Below are positions 24,201-36,200 of a stretch of 64,000 nucleotides of DNA, one piece after another. Origin of the DNA: Enoplolaimus lenunculus. Taxonomy: Eukaryota; Nematoda; Enoplea; Enoplida; Thoracostomopsidae. Numbering within the stretch: the stretch's first letter is position 1; each line of letters opens with the position of its first letter. Position numbers and translations under genes: made by a program. The stretch spans positions 216,921 through 280,920 of the forward strand of contig JASANG010003262.1 of assembly GCA_030248215.1 (NCBI GenBank), in the 5' to 3' direction. The notes beneath the pieces were generated by a model. That model saw only the letters and a program-made list of their open reading frames with translations, did not search any database and was not told the origin of the DNA.

Positions 24201-27200
24201 AGAGATTATCGGAATAACAAGTTGTCGAGTGGACGATATGACGAGATGACAAGTTGTCTGGGTCGAAATGTCATTTTACAAGTTGTCTGTCGACGAGTTG
24301 TCGAACGATGGCTCTGTCGTCGATTCAATTATACAGAAAAATATTCATGGTAAGTGTGTTTAATAGGACTGGTTTGCTTTAACCATCAGAAGAATTTGAG
24401 GACGAATAGGCATATCAACTTTAAGAACACATATGGTATATAAATCGTTTAAATATTGACAAAAACATTGTTAGGTTCCAAAATCGGCTTTTCCTAAAGT
24501 TCAAGTTGGGGTGTGAGGGTTGTCGGAGCTACATGGTCTGCACGACCCCAGGTTGAAGTTTTGCCCAAAATGTCCACGCTCGAAATCGAACTTCGGCCCT
24601 CTTGCGCTCGAGACAAGTATGCTACCACTACGCTATGTGGTCATTGCAACAACTTCATATTTCAGTAAATGTGTACATGTATGGCAATCTTTTTGCTTTA
24701 TATACACTTTACCGTGCACATATACAGACAAGGATGGGAGTTATGAAAAAAGCTCAAATATGCAAAAATTTTCAAAACCTGTGCCATATTAACGGCTAGC
24801 TTATCTGATAACACACACGATCGCAATTCTACACACTGTCCTGGATGTGGTGCCTTAAGAACGCGTTTACCGTTTTACAGCTTAATCAAAAATATAAGCT
24901 TCAGTTTAATCATAAGTAACACATATAAATGACATTATTCAATGAAAAGTATTTTATTCACAAAACCAAACTATTACCGCTATAAGGAGCCTAAACTATG
25001 AGAAGATTTTTACTTATTAAAATATCTGAGCTGACTAAATACTGGCGAATCTCAAGTTCGTTGGTGATTTGATTAGAAAAGATTTAAACAGCTTTTACCA
25101 TAATACATACATGTATATATTTAAAAATTTCTTATTAAGACACGTCGACATAGTATTAATAATATAACCTGTTATCATCATAATATCGCACAAAACCATT
25201 ATAGAAGTTCACCGTCTTTGGACGCTGGTGGGAGTTTGAAAGTATGAGTAAGTTGTGTCCGAAAAATATTTCAAAAAGACATTCTGGCTTATAGCAACTG
25301 GTACAATTTTTATAAACCCTTTTTGAAATAAACCACAAACGGAAGGATTGTCGTACCGTATATAACTCTTATTCCCTACGCTTTTAATGGACATCAACCG
25401 AAAAATTAAGGTGAAACTTTAATATCTTCACACAAACAAGGTTAAATGGTCGAAATTAAGCCAAAAAGTACAAATTATCAGCTCTTTGATCTTTTATCCG
25501 ACCCACGTTAAAGATCGGTAGTGAGTTGCACTTTGGATGAAGTTTTGCGTTATAGCTCCAATGCATTTTACACATGAAATTTTACTAGAAACAACAAAAT
25601 ATCAATTTTCACTAAATAAAGCACCGGCATTGCACTGCATAACAACCGACCCAATTGAAAACAGACAATGTAAGAAAGGTTTGCTCGGGTTCGCGGGTAA
25701 TCTCACACTCTAAATTATCAACTTTGATCGACTGACAGAGTGGGAGATTACCCGCGAACCCGCGCAAACTTTTCTGATATTGCTATTTTGGGTCGATTGT
25801 TGTGCAGTGCAATACTGGTGATTTATTTAGTTACAATTGATATTTTGTTGTTTCTAGTAAAATTTCATGTGTAAAACTCATTTGAGCCATAACGGAAAAC
25901 TTTATCAAAGTGCAACAACACTACCGATCTTTAACGCGGGTCGGATAAAAACATTCTTACCCACATACAACTCTGACACCCTTTTAGCCATGTCCCCCTA
26001 CGTCTAAAATAGCACTATCAATTCCAATGCTTACAACGTGAACTACATGAAGTGGTGCGTCGCCAGGACCATGCCTGGAACCTGATTTAGCGAATCACAA
26101 ACGACCGATGTACAGGTACGGTTTGGAATAAACCAAAATTCTCGCTACGCCCATACGTCAAAGGCTTCTGGTTGCGCTATACTTTACTGTTGCCGGACGT
26201 CGCTGTGCGCCAGAACATAGATTTTGCTTATATTTTTGTTAGCAACGCATCGGTGGCGCGCGGTGGCTTCGGTCACAGTCGATTATAGTGCAACCACCAT
26301 AATACAAACCAGAAACTATGAACATTCCATGTTGCCTCTTGCTGTGGTTAACGATGATGGCAAACGCCTCATTTTAAAGAGCACTTGAACCAAAACAAAA
26401 TAACAACACTTCTGCGGACAGAACGGAAATACAAAATAATAAAATTTCCGGTCGCGGAGGTTCGATTTATATATAAATCAAAGCATAACAAAAGATGAAA
26501 CTGTTAAAAGCAAAGATGAATAATTGTATTATCCATCCGTAGGGTGGCGTTATACTTTTGATGACGTCCGGCGCCGTCCTTCGCCGTCCGTGACCACGCG
26601 TCACCTCTGTACACGACATTTACGATACGGAATGGTTCAAACAACGCCGCACGATAAGCATATCGCCACATCTTAGGAGTTTTCAAAAGTAAAACTGTCC
26701 TTAGAGTCTACCCTGCGTGGAATTGGGTCAAATTATTGGTAATCCAAATAACATTGACCAAATCATATACAACGTTTCAATAAACCAGAGAATTTGCCAG
26801 CCAAGTATGATCTGCTATTCAAATTTGCTATGGTCCGTAGTCACATTTCAGCTGTTCAGTATACTCAAAGTCTTGATTTCTACAAAAAATACCATTCCAA
26901 CACGTAAACTTATACAAACTGGTAATATTTAATTGTCAAGATATCATTTCAAACTGATACTTATTAGGTTTGACCAAAATTAAGCTCATAGCCGGCTTAA
27001 GATGCGCCGATGTGGCCAGATCAAACTTATAGCAGACAGCATTTTGTGCTCATTTCGCATAACGTACACTCAGAGTTAGAATATTTTTCAGACAGGAGGG
27101 GTTCCAGACGTTTTCAACGAAAACTCAGCCACCCCCCACGATCATCCATCTCTAGCGACGGTCGCACACCAAACTACAGTAAATCTAACGAAATTATATG

Positions 27201-30200
27201 TTATAGCGAAAGCTAGCAAGGGATCATTAGTGAAATAAGTCGATATAGCAATCGCATTTTGATTATCAAACTGCCGTGCAGTTCACAATACCCAAGACAT
27301 ATGTCTAGTAATTATCGGTTTGTAAACAAAACGATCTATGTATTATCTACTGGGATGTAATAGAAATAGTTCCCATGTCGCTTGAAACACGACATCCAGA
27401 CAGATTTCTAAGCATCGCGGTTTGAATTCTACTCAACGAAAAATCTAATTCTATGGTTCGATCCTTGTTTGAACTACTGTTACACGATGGAGGATTGCCA
27501 TTATGGGCTTTTTGTCCGTCCATTCCCCATATGATTTAAGCTTAGGTTTCAGTAGATCATGGACTTACCCTGATTATGTCTTAATGATAAAACCAAAGTA
27601 TCAAAACTTTTAACCAGGGTGCAACCGGAATTTTCAAATGAGCAAAAGTTTCAACGCCGAAAAAACAGAGAATTTCCAATGAAATAATACCAGATGTATT
27701 ACCGAAACCGGATAGTGAAAAATACCGGATTTCACTGTCGGAACCGGAATTTCGGTTGCACCCTGCGTTTAAGCTAGAGAGATGAAAATTTACTGGTAAA
27801 GTAAATCGTACATACGTTATCCATATACAGTGTTAAGTCCCAGTTGATTAATCAAATCAGCGGACGATCAAGTCATTTCTGGCTATTTCTGAGTTAACAA
27901 CAGTAAACATTAACTTGCTCTAAGTTGATTTAATTACGCCAGAGTTCATTCATTCAACTCAGCATGAGTCAAATCAATTCAGAATTATGAGTTCTGAATG
28001 ATCTAATTCTGACTCATTGATTAGACTCATTCTGAACTAAAATCAATTCACTGGAATTTACAGTGTTATGCACTCAAGTACTAACAACAAATCCAGCAAT
28101 ACTTCATCATCTGGCTTGGTTATTGTTCAATATCATTTAATTACACTACCTAACGTCGACTTAAAAAAATTATTTGAACCATTAAACGATTAATACAAAA
28201 CCTGTAACTGTTGGCTTTGTTACGAGCATAAAGAATATGGAAAAATTTATCATAACCCATCAAATGATTACTCCTATACCCAAACACCAGTATAAGTGTT
28301 TCCTAAATCCTTAGCTTAAGTCTAATCCTATGCCACAGCCTAAAGTATAACCCTTTACCTTTCAGATGGAGAGAGAAAATGCCCATACGCCAGACTAGCG
28401 ACCAGTTAAACTAAATAACTAATTGATCATAATATTTGCTTTAGTGTCATTAATTCGAGGTAATTTAAATCATCGGTAAGTAACAGTTTTTCATACAAGC
28501 TAAACTTTTGACAAAAATGAGTTCAAATCCGAATACCGATTTATTAGTGAATAGTAACTGTTGGAAGCTTGAGTACTTTGACATCCTGTTACTGCATAAT
28601 TCGCTTTCAAAATATTGAAATATAAAAAACACATGTTTTGTTTCAATAATTTCAAGTGCCCGTATTATTTTGAGGAGCGAATCACATTTAGCAAGACTAT
28701 GACAGAGTAAGCTAAAGCTTTTTACACAAACGTTTTTGTTTCAACTTTGCCGTAATTCAACAGGCTTATTCATACACTGTGCGGTTTAGGCTTTAGGCTT
28801 AAACTTAGGAATATGCTTACCACTGCTACACCCTTCAAACTAAACAGTAGTCATTGAAAGAATACAAATTTAAGTAAAATTATACGCAAAAAAATTTTGT
28901 CATATACAGCCGGAATATCGCTATTATTATCATCGAATAAGTCGTAATTCAGCTCAAGTACACGCAGCCATCAAAAGCGAAAATGTTTCGGATATGAAGA
29001 CATTTTAAGAGTTCTGTGAACGATGCGAAAACATTTGTGATAACATTTTGTAACATTTTCAAGCTTATTTCCCCCTCAGGATTAACATATTTTTGATTAA
29101 TTCGCAACTAACGCGTAATTATATTAAATGGTAAATTAACTTTAAAAAGTAATTGATTATGGCATAAAAGCACGCAAATATTATGCAACGCTCCGCTTTC
29201 CCCCAATGGACCCGACCCTACCCAAGTGTCACTGAATTTTCTCAATAACAATAAACTGTCAGAGAAATTGAAAACTTTTGCAACAAAACCACCACCCACG
29301 ACAATTTTAGGAACGACATAAAATAGAAATACAAACCTGAGCTAAAACAACTTTTCTAGGATGAGGGCGGGCTCGTAACAAAGAGGGGTCAGATGGGAGC
29401 TCAGTCCTCCTGGAAAACCTTTGGCCTCTCCTAGAAGATGTTCAACCTTGCTTGTAAGTCATTGAAATCCTTTAAATGCCCCTCCTGAATTCGGCCAATG
29501 TTACTTTCAGGGCCGTACTCTAAGCATTTTCCTAAGCCAAAGCATACGCGTACAAATACGTTTAATCCTAATAAACCTAAGCAAAGAATAGTTTGACATT
29601 TAATTATATTGTATTGTAGACATGCGAGAAAACTGGACAGCTCCTAAAAGTAACATGGGCTAAAATTTTAAATTGACCAGTTTCTATGTTATAACTGAAA
29701 AACTTCATAAAAATCCCAAAGCGGATACTTACGAAATAACGCTTTTGACCGCTAAGACCCCCCTTTTGCCTACGCCCTTGTATTCATATATGGAAATTAT
29801 CCGAAACTTGCAAAATAACGTAAAACAGCGCATAGGGGCGTTGAATGCTTTACTTGTTCGGTGGTTCCATAAATTTACGATACAACAGCGGACGCTAAAT
29901 TTTAAAGTCGGACTAATAAATCGCAGAGGGTTAAAATGCAACAAAATATTGTGCGTAAGCATATACAAGCAATTATTGCAACAGAATCGTATAAAACATT
30001 TGCGTGCTAAGAGTCAGCTTAAGCTTTAGACAATTTTGTGATTAGGCCTTAGGCTTAAGTATATATAACTTCATTTTTACGCTCACGTTTAGACTTAGGC
30101 TTAGGCTTAGGTATAAGTTCATTTTATATACGCTCAGGCTTTGCGCAGGCTTAGGCTTAGGAATATGCTTAGGCTTTGCGCAGACTTAGGCTTAGGAATA

Positions 30201-33200
30201 TGCTTATACTACTGTTACGGCCCTTGTTGCATAGGTAGTGGCCAAATAGAAACCTTAATAAGTTGGTTTGGTTCAATTTTTAAAGCTAAAATGGTTATAA
30301 GAACTAATTCTAGCCAGTGATGACAACATCAGTTGGCATGACGCGTCGTAGGAACATTGGGTTGATAGTGTACAAGTGGTGTCCAGCAGACAAAACTGTA
30401 AACGAAGTAACTTCAGCGGCAAATTTATACAATTTTGTAATCTATACAGTACCTGTCTCTATGAAATTTGCTTACAAAACTCCAGGGGGGAGGGAGTTGT
30501 AGCTGTACCCCATTGAACGTACCATCCGGTAGCAATGCCAGCTTAAAATTTAACGAGCCATCAAACTGTGAATGATCTAGTCAATGACATGCTTTAGACA
30601 GGGGAAAGATTACTATTTTGCGTTGAAAGAAATGAATTTCTAACACCATAAACTGAAAGTGAAGCAATTCTCTAAAGACATTTAAGGCCGTAAAACGAAG
30701 ACAATTTTTTGGGCTTAAAAACTCTAGACCGATCTGATTGGCTGGCACAAGGGCACAGTCAGGATTTTGGAAAATAGGCAACAGTTTATAAAAATTCCGA
30801 GGACAGGGTTTATAAATTGTGTGACCAGCTGGTAATGTTCCTATAACCGCTGGACACAAAATAGCAAAGTGATTTTATAACATATGATTTCTCCCTGGGT
30901 ACACCTGTGAGACAAATTCTTTCTACACAAAATGTGCTCAGATGCATACTCTTGTCTAAAAAGGAACAGCATAAACAACCATTTTTGGTTTAACTGAATT
31001 AAAATGTTTAATATAAAATTGAAATTCACTGAAACTTAATTTATAATTTCCGAAAAACATTTAATATTTACACTTCACTGGTCGATTATGGGCCCATAAC
31101 AAAGGGGGGCGGGCGGCCAAGATGACTTATCTCCGCTGAAAAAGTTTCACTCCATAGAAAATTTGCCCCATGTTACTTTAAGGGGCGTCCAGGTTTCTGG
31201 TGGGTCTACAAAAGAGTAGGTTTACAATCCAGATTACATTTTTTTGCTTAGGCTTACGCTTATGCTTAGGCTTAGAAAACCATTTTTGCAACGTTTAGAC
31301 TTAGGCTTAGGCTTAGAAATACGATTAATCTACTGTTACGCCCCTTAAAGTAACATTGGCCGAAAATTTTCAACCTTACTCGAAAGTTATTGAAAACCCT
31401 TGTATGCTCCTCCTGAAAATGTTTTTTAAAACCCAAGCAAAGACAGCTGACTAAAGGCTGGTCGAATAGATGAATTATTCTACATCAGTAAGCCTAAAAC
31501 GCCCAAAAATGCAACTTTGGCTGGCGAAAAACTTAATTTAGCTACGCATGCTTAGTTTTTAAATACTGTTTATAGAGTAAACTTAAGTAACGAATGCAAG
31601 ATTTCTCAAGGAGAGCATACTTTTTCAGCAGTAAAGTCTCAGGGTAGCACTATACTTTTGATGACGTCCGACACCGTCCGTCAACGTCCGTCACCAGTAC
31701 GGCGCCGTCCGTCATCGTCCGTTACGGTTGCATCGTACACGAGTTACTCGTGTACCATACTGTATGGTGAGGGACGGCGCCGTACGACAAGTATACCAAA
31801 ACCCTTAACCTAAGCTAAGCCAGAGCAAAAGGCGTTCACCAAACTGATTCGGCCCATGTTTAGAAAAATGTCCGGTGCACCAAGCGTGAAGAAACTAAAA
31901 TTAAGCTTAAGCCTTTGGCCAAACCTTAACCAAAGTCTAAACCAGAGTCTAAACCTAATTCTAAACCTAAGCTACGGCCTTTAGACCAGCGAATTTGTCC
32001 GCGAGCCTGTTCTATACATTTGCAGCCAAACGCCGGCGTAACAGATGCTTAAAAACGTTAAAAGAATGCATTTTGCTCACAAACTACGCTGCCCACAAAC
32101 AAAAACAAACGCGTCGTAACCTTTGAAAATTAGCCAGAAACATGAACATTTTGCCTAAAACTTTTGAGACCTAAGCCGAAACATCATCACCGACAATTTT
32201 TGACGCTGATTAAAGCACAGAAAAAGCGTAGGCTAATCAAATTACAAGTCACTTAAGCTAAACGCCACGACGATGATGGGCTTACAAGAAAATGAAGTTT
32301 TTCATTTTACTGTCAGGACCGTAGACAGGGTTTCATTTCGGGAGGGTGTAACCAAATCAAAATGTTTTTGACACAGATCCGTAGCCAGCTCACATTGCCA
32401 GATGGGCCTGAAAATTTTTCAGGAGAGGCATACATAGGTTTTCGTTGACTTACAAGCAACGCTGAAAATTTTGAAGGGGGACAAAAAATTTTTCCGTGAC
32501 GGGCTGAATCCCCCTGGTTCCCTTTGGCTACGGACTGGCTTTGCCAGCGAGCGCAGATAGCAAGAAAACGATATTTACCTCTATAGGTTATTCGACAGCC
32601 TGAAACTGTGCCTTTAAGTGTCGGAGTTTTACGTACTAAGAGTAAATTTCAAAATGTGCGCAACAAAAATATTGATTTTCGTTTGTAGACCCCAAGAGCG
32701 CCCTTTCTAAATGTTTGTAACCGATCGTAAACCCGAATCCTATCCAAACACCTCGCAATGCGGCCGGCCCCGTGTCGCAGGGTTAAAGCTCGTCAGAACG
32801 ACAAAAATTACATAACTTTTTCGCGTTAAATAACAACTGTCACATATCAAAGTTTGCCCTTGAATTTGCTATTCTGTTGAGTGTTTTGGAATTTGTTCAG
32901 TTACGGACACAAGAACCCAACCCCTTTGAAATTTTTTTACACAATGCAACCTTACTTAAGATTGGCTACGTCCCGTCAAAAGTTATATTTGAATGATTTT
33001 TGAACTAAGTCTATTAACTCATTTGATTGCTTTTCTATTTTATCTTTTCCACATGAATTGTTATTAATGTTTTTGGTTACATCCCCTTTAAAGCAAGTCG
33101 CGGTCAAAAAACAATGATTTTCAGAAAAATTAATTTTAATCAGGCATGTTTATCTTATATAATAGACGAAAATTGAAATTAAATAATTGAAATAATGACC

Positions 33201-36200
33201 CTTGCACACTTTTAGGTCTTCGAACTTTGTTTGAATCGCTGATGAAGAGCTGAAGAATTAATGCCTTATCCTATTTTTGTGCAAAATACGAGATTTGCAA
33301 CTGCAACAGTTTGTGAGTTTGAAAACCTATTACCAACTGGTGACAGATGCTATACACATTTCAGAATATGAGCCTCTTAGACTTGCACAGGTAAATGTTT
33401 TCGTAAGCTTAAGCAATAATTACTATTTCAGGTCGTAGAGTACAGTACAAAAATAAAACGACCTAATTGTAAAAGCTTGCTTATCAAACAAGCACTCAAA
33501 CTAACGATAGTATATATTTCACAATATTTAGGCCAGCAGCAAACAGGGGTCGAAAAAAGCTCCACGCCATTGAGAAAAACGTTGTCTCCTGTAAACGTTT
33601 GTCCATCTTATACTCCTGTAAACCTTTGCCCCACTAATACTTCTGTAAACCTTTGTTCCAATTACACTCCTGTAAAAACCTTTGCTTTACTTGTACTCCT
33701 GTAAACCTTTGCCCCACTTATACTTCTGCAAACTTTTGCCCCACTAATACTTCTGTAAACCTTTGCTCCACTTATACTCCTGTAAAAACCTTTGCTTCAC
33801 TTGTACTCCTGTAAACCTTCGGCGAAATTATACTCCTGTAAACCTTTGCCCCACTTATACTTCTGCAAACTTTTGCCCCACTAATACTTCTGTAAACCTT
33901 TGCTCCACTTATACTCCTGTAAAAACCTTTGCTTCACTTATACTCCCTGTAAACCTTCAACGAAATTATACTCCTGTAAACCTCTGCCCCACTTAAAAAA
34001 TATTGATATCATTAATTTTGTTTTGTTCCCCCCCATATGTTGCGCTGCCTACGAACCCGCTTCAATACTTGTCTTACGTTTAAAACTAAACTCGAAAATA
34101 ATTCCAGGTTTAAAAAATTAACCAAACGAAATATGAGAGAATTCAGATAAGAACCATCTTTTCATTTTTTTTGCGCCCCCGTACAAAATTACTTCAGTCA
34201 ACGAGACCACGTCAACAAATCACCGCTCACATTTTTCAAATATCAAATGCAAAGCTGACCGCTACCAGTCTCCCAATGCCAGCTCAATTTGCAAAGGCTG
34301 AAAAATGTTTCAGGACCGGCAGACCGCAATTTACAATGACTACGAGAAAAATTGACATACATTTGAGACGAACGGGGCACAGTGTTTAGGCAGGCTAAGC
34401 CACCCTGGGCCTCCCCAGGTTACGGCTCGCATATACCCCCCATTTCAAACGATTCGAAATCTAACCCAATTAAAAGCATTACTTACATCTTAAACCGGTA
34501 CAATATTTTTGAAATAAATCACAAAACCTAAACCTACTTTACACAACAGACAAAGGTAAATGTAATATACAACTCAGGAGGTGAATTTAGTACCGACCAT
34601 ATACCCAGTCGAAATTTCTGAGGGGACGAAACGTTTAGGCACTTTTAAAACCTTCAAAATGGGTCGAAACTATTTTTGTTGCCGCTATGTTAGCTCTGAT
34701 CGGTCACTGACTGGTATTACCTACACCCTGAAAACAATATAAATCTTGGGCTTTAGCACGACACGGTAAATAGACACGTTTTGAAATAAATCTCAAACCA
34801 AAAACTACAGCAACCAGTAACGCGATAAAATTAACACACTCTCTCCCGAACAAACAAAGCCAGCGGCGGATCCACTTGGTGGGACCCAGGTCCAAATACT
34901 GTCCAACGAGGGATTAAAACAGAAATTTTGTATTGGGATTTAGTGTTAATATTCAGTTTGGAGTTTCGCTCGCAACACAAGACTTAGTTTAACTGTTACA
35001 TATCGCGTGGACTCCCTCCACCTTAAGCCAGAAATATCTAAATCCACGATTTGAACACAGTACACAAAACTGTGGGTCAAATTTCTCAGCGTCTTATCAA
35101 ACGCAAGTCATTTGTTTTTTGATTTTTGAATAGCGCAACCACTCGGATTTAAACCCCACACGTTTGCCAGTTTTTGGTTTATTTTTCATCAAATTTATTG
35201 CTCGAAACCGTCTCTCTTTTTGGGTTAAAACTGGTCAAAACTCGAAACGGACCATGGCGTTTTGTTTTGATGGCAACCTGAATTATTGTAGCTTTTGGGT
35301 AAGCTATGATAACCAGTTTGCATCCATTAGCGAATCCAAACGGGGGGCAGGAGGGGGCGTACGCCCCACAGCTGTTTAGAAATTCTTTGTGACAACATGG
35401 TAATGTTCCTTACTTTAGACTTTTTCCCCACAATTGGCACATACGTATATAAGCACAGTCATAACTATCGACAGCCTGCCGCCCGTGTCAGAAATTTCTG
35501 GATCCACCGTTGTTTGGACCCATTGACACACGGCAGCCGAAACGTCTGGACCCTTCCTAGCTAAATTTTGTTACCCTTAGAAGAGCATTTTGGCTTGTAA
35601 GCATGTCCAATTCGTTCATGCCGTTTTCTGAAATTTTTTTTCGTCACCCTGGACACTTGCAGTGTTTTTGTCTGCCGGAGCCACTCCGTTTTCAAGCATT
35701 TTTACGATTTTAAGTGTAGGACCAGTGTTTCCATTAAAGTTAAATGGCTTTAAAACCCTCAAAACCATCTTTTAAGACACAACTTGTAAAACCTGAAATC
35801 TGACTATTTCCAGCTGATGTTATGAAAATATTGGGACAAGTTCCCCTTTCTCGATTCACAAAAGTCCTAAAAAATGTTCCCCTGAAGCATCATGCTGTGG
35901 CTAATAACATTTTTCTGACACGAAAACCCGTATTCTCAATCGTATGCAGCACCAATCGCAATTTTGTAACAAGTCTTGTTGTTTTTGAATAAGTGAACGC
36001 TGATGTTAAAAATTCATCGCGTTTTATTGCATTTCATTTGACTTACTTCTGTGCGAATTTTGAGATCTGCAATTACAGGAGTTCGTCAATTCAAAAAACA
36101 TATCGCTAACTGGTAATAGGTGCTATACGCATTTGAGAACAAAGAGTCACAGGAGATAGTCAATCAAAAAACAGAATTCAATACGTATAAAGACACTTAA

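Noticed and set aside
29673-30029. 118-residue frame inside the left arm
   Set aside because: Overlaps a MITE and an opposite-strand frame of similar length; shortened by a single difference in the mirror copy; no recognisable domain.
33477-33996. YTPVNLCPT repeat protein, also at 45533-46290 and 56690-57164
   Set aside because: The unit is a 27-bp minisatellite, divisible by three, so frames stay open by chance; no start context, splice support or third-position signature.
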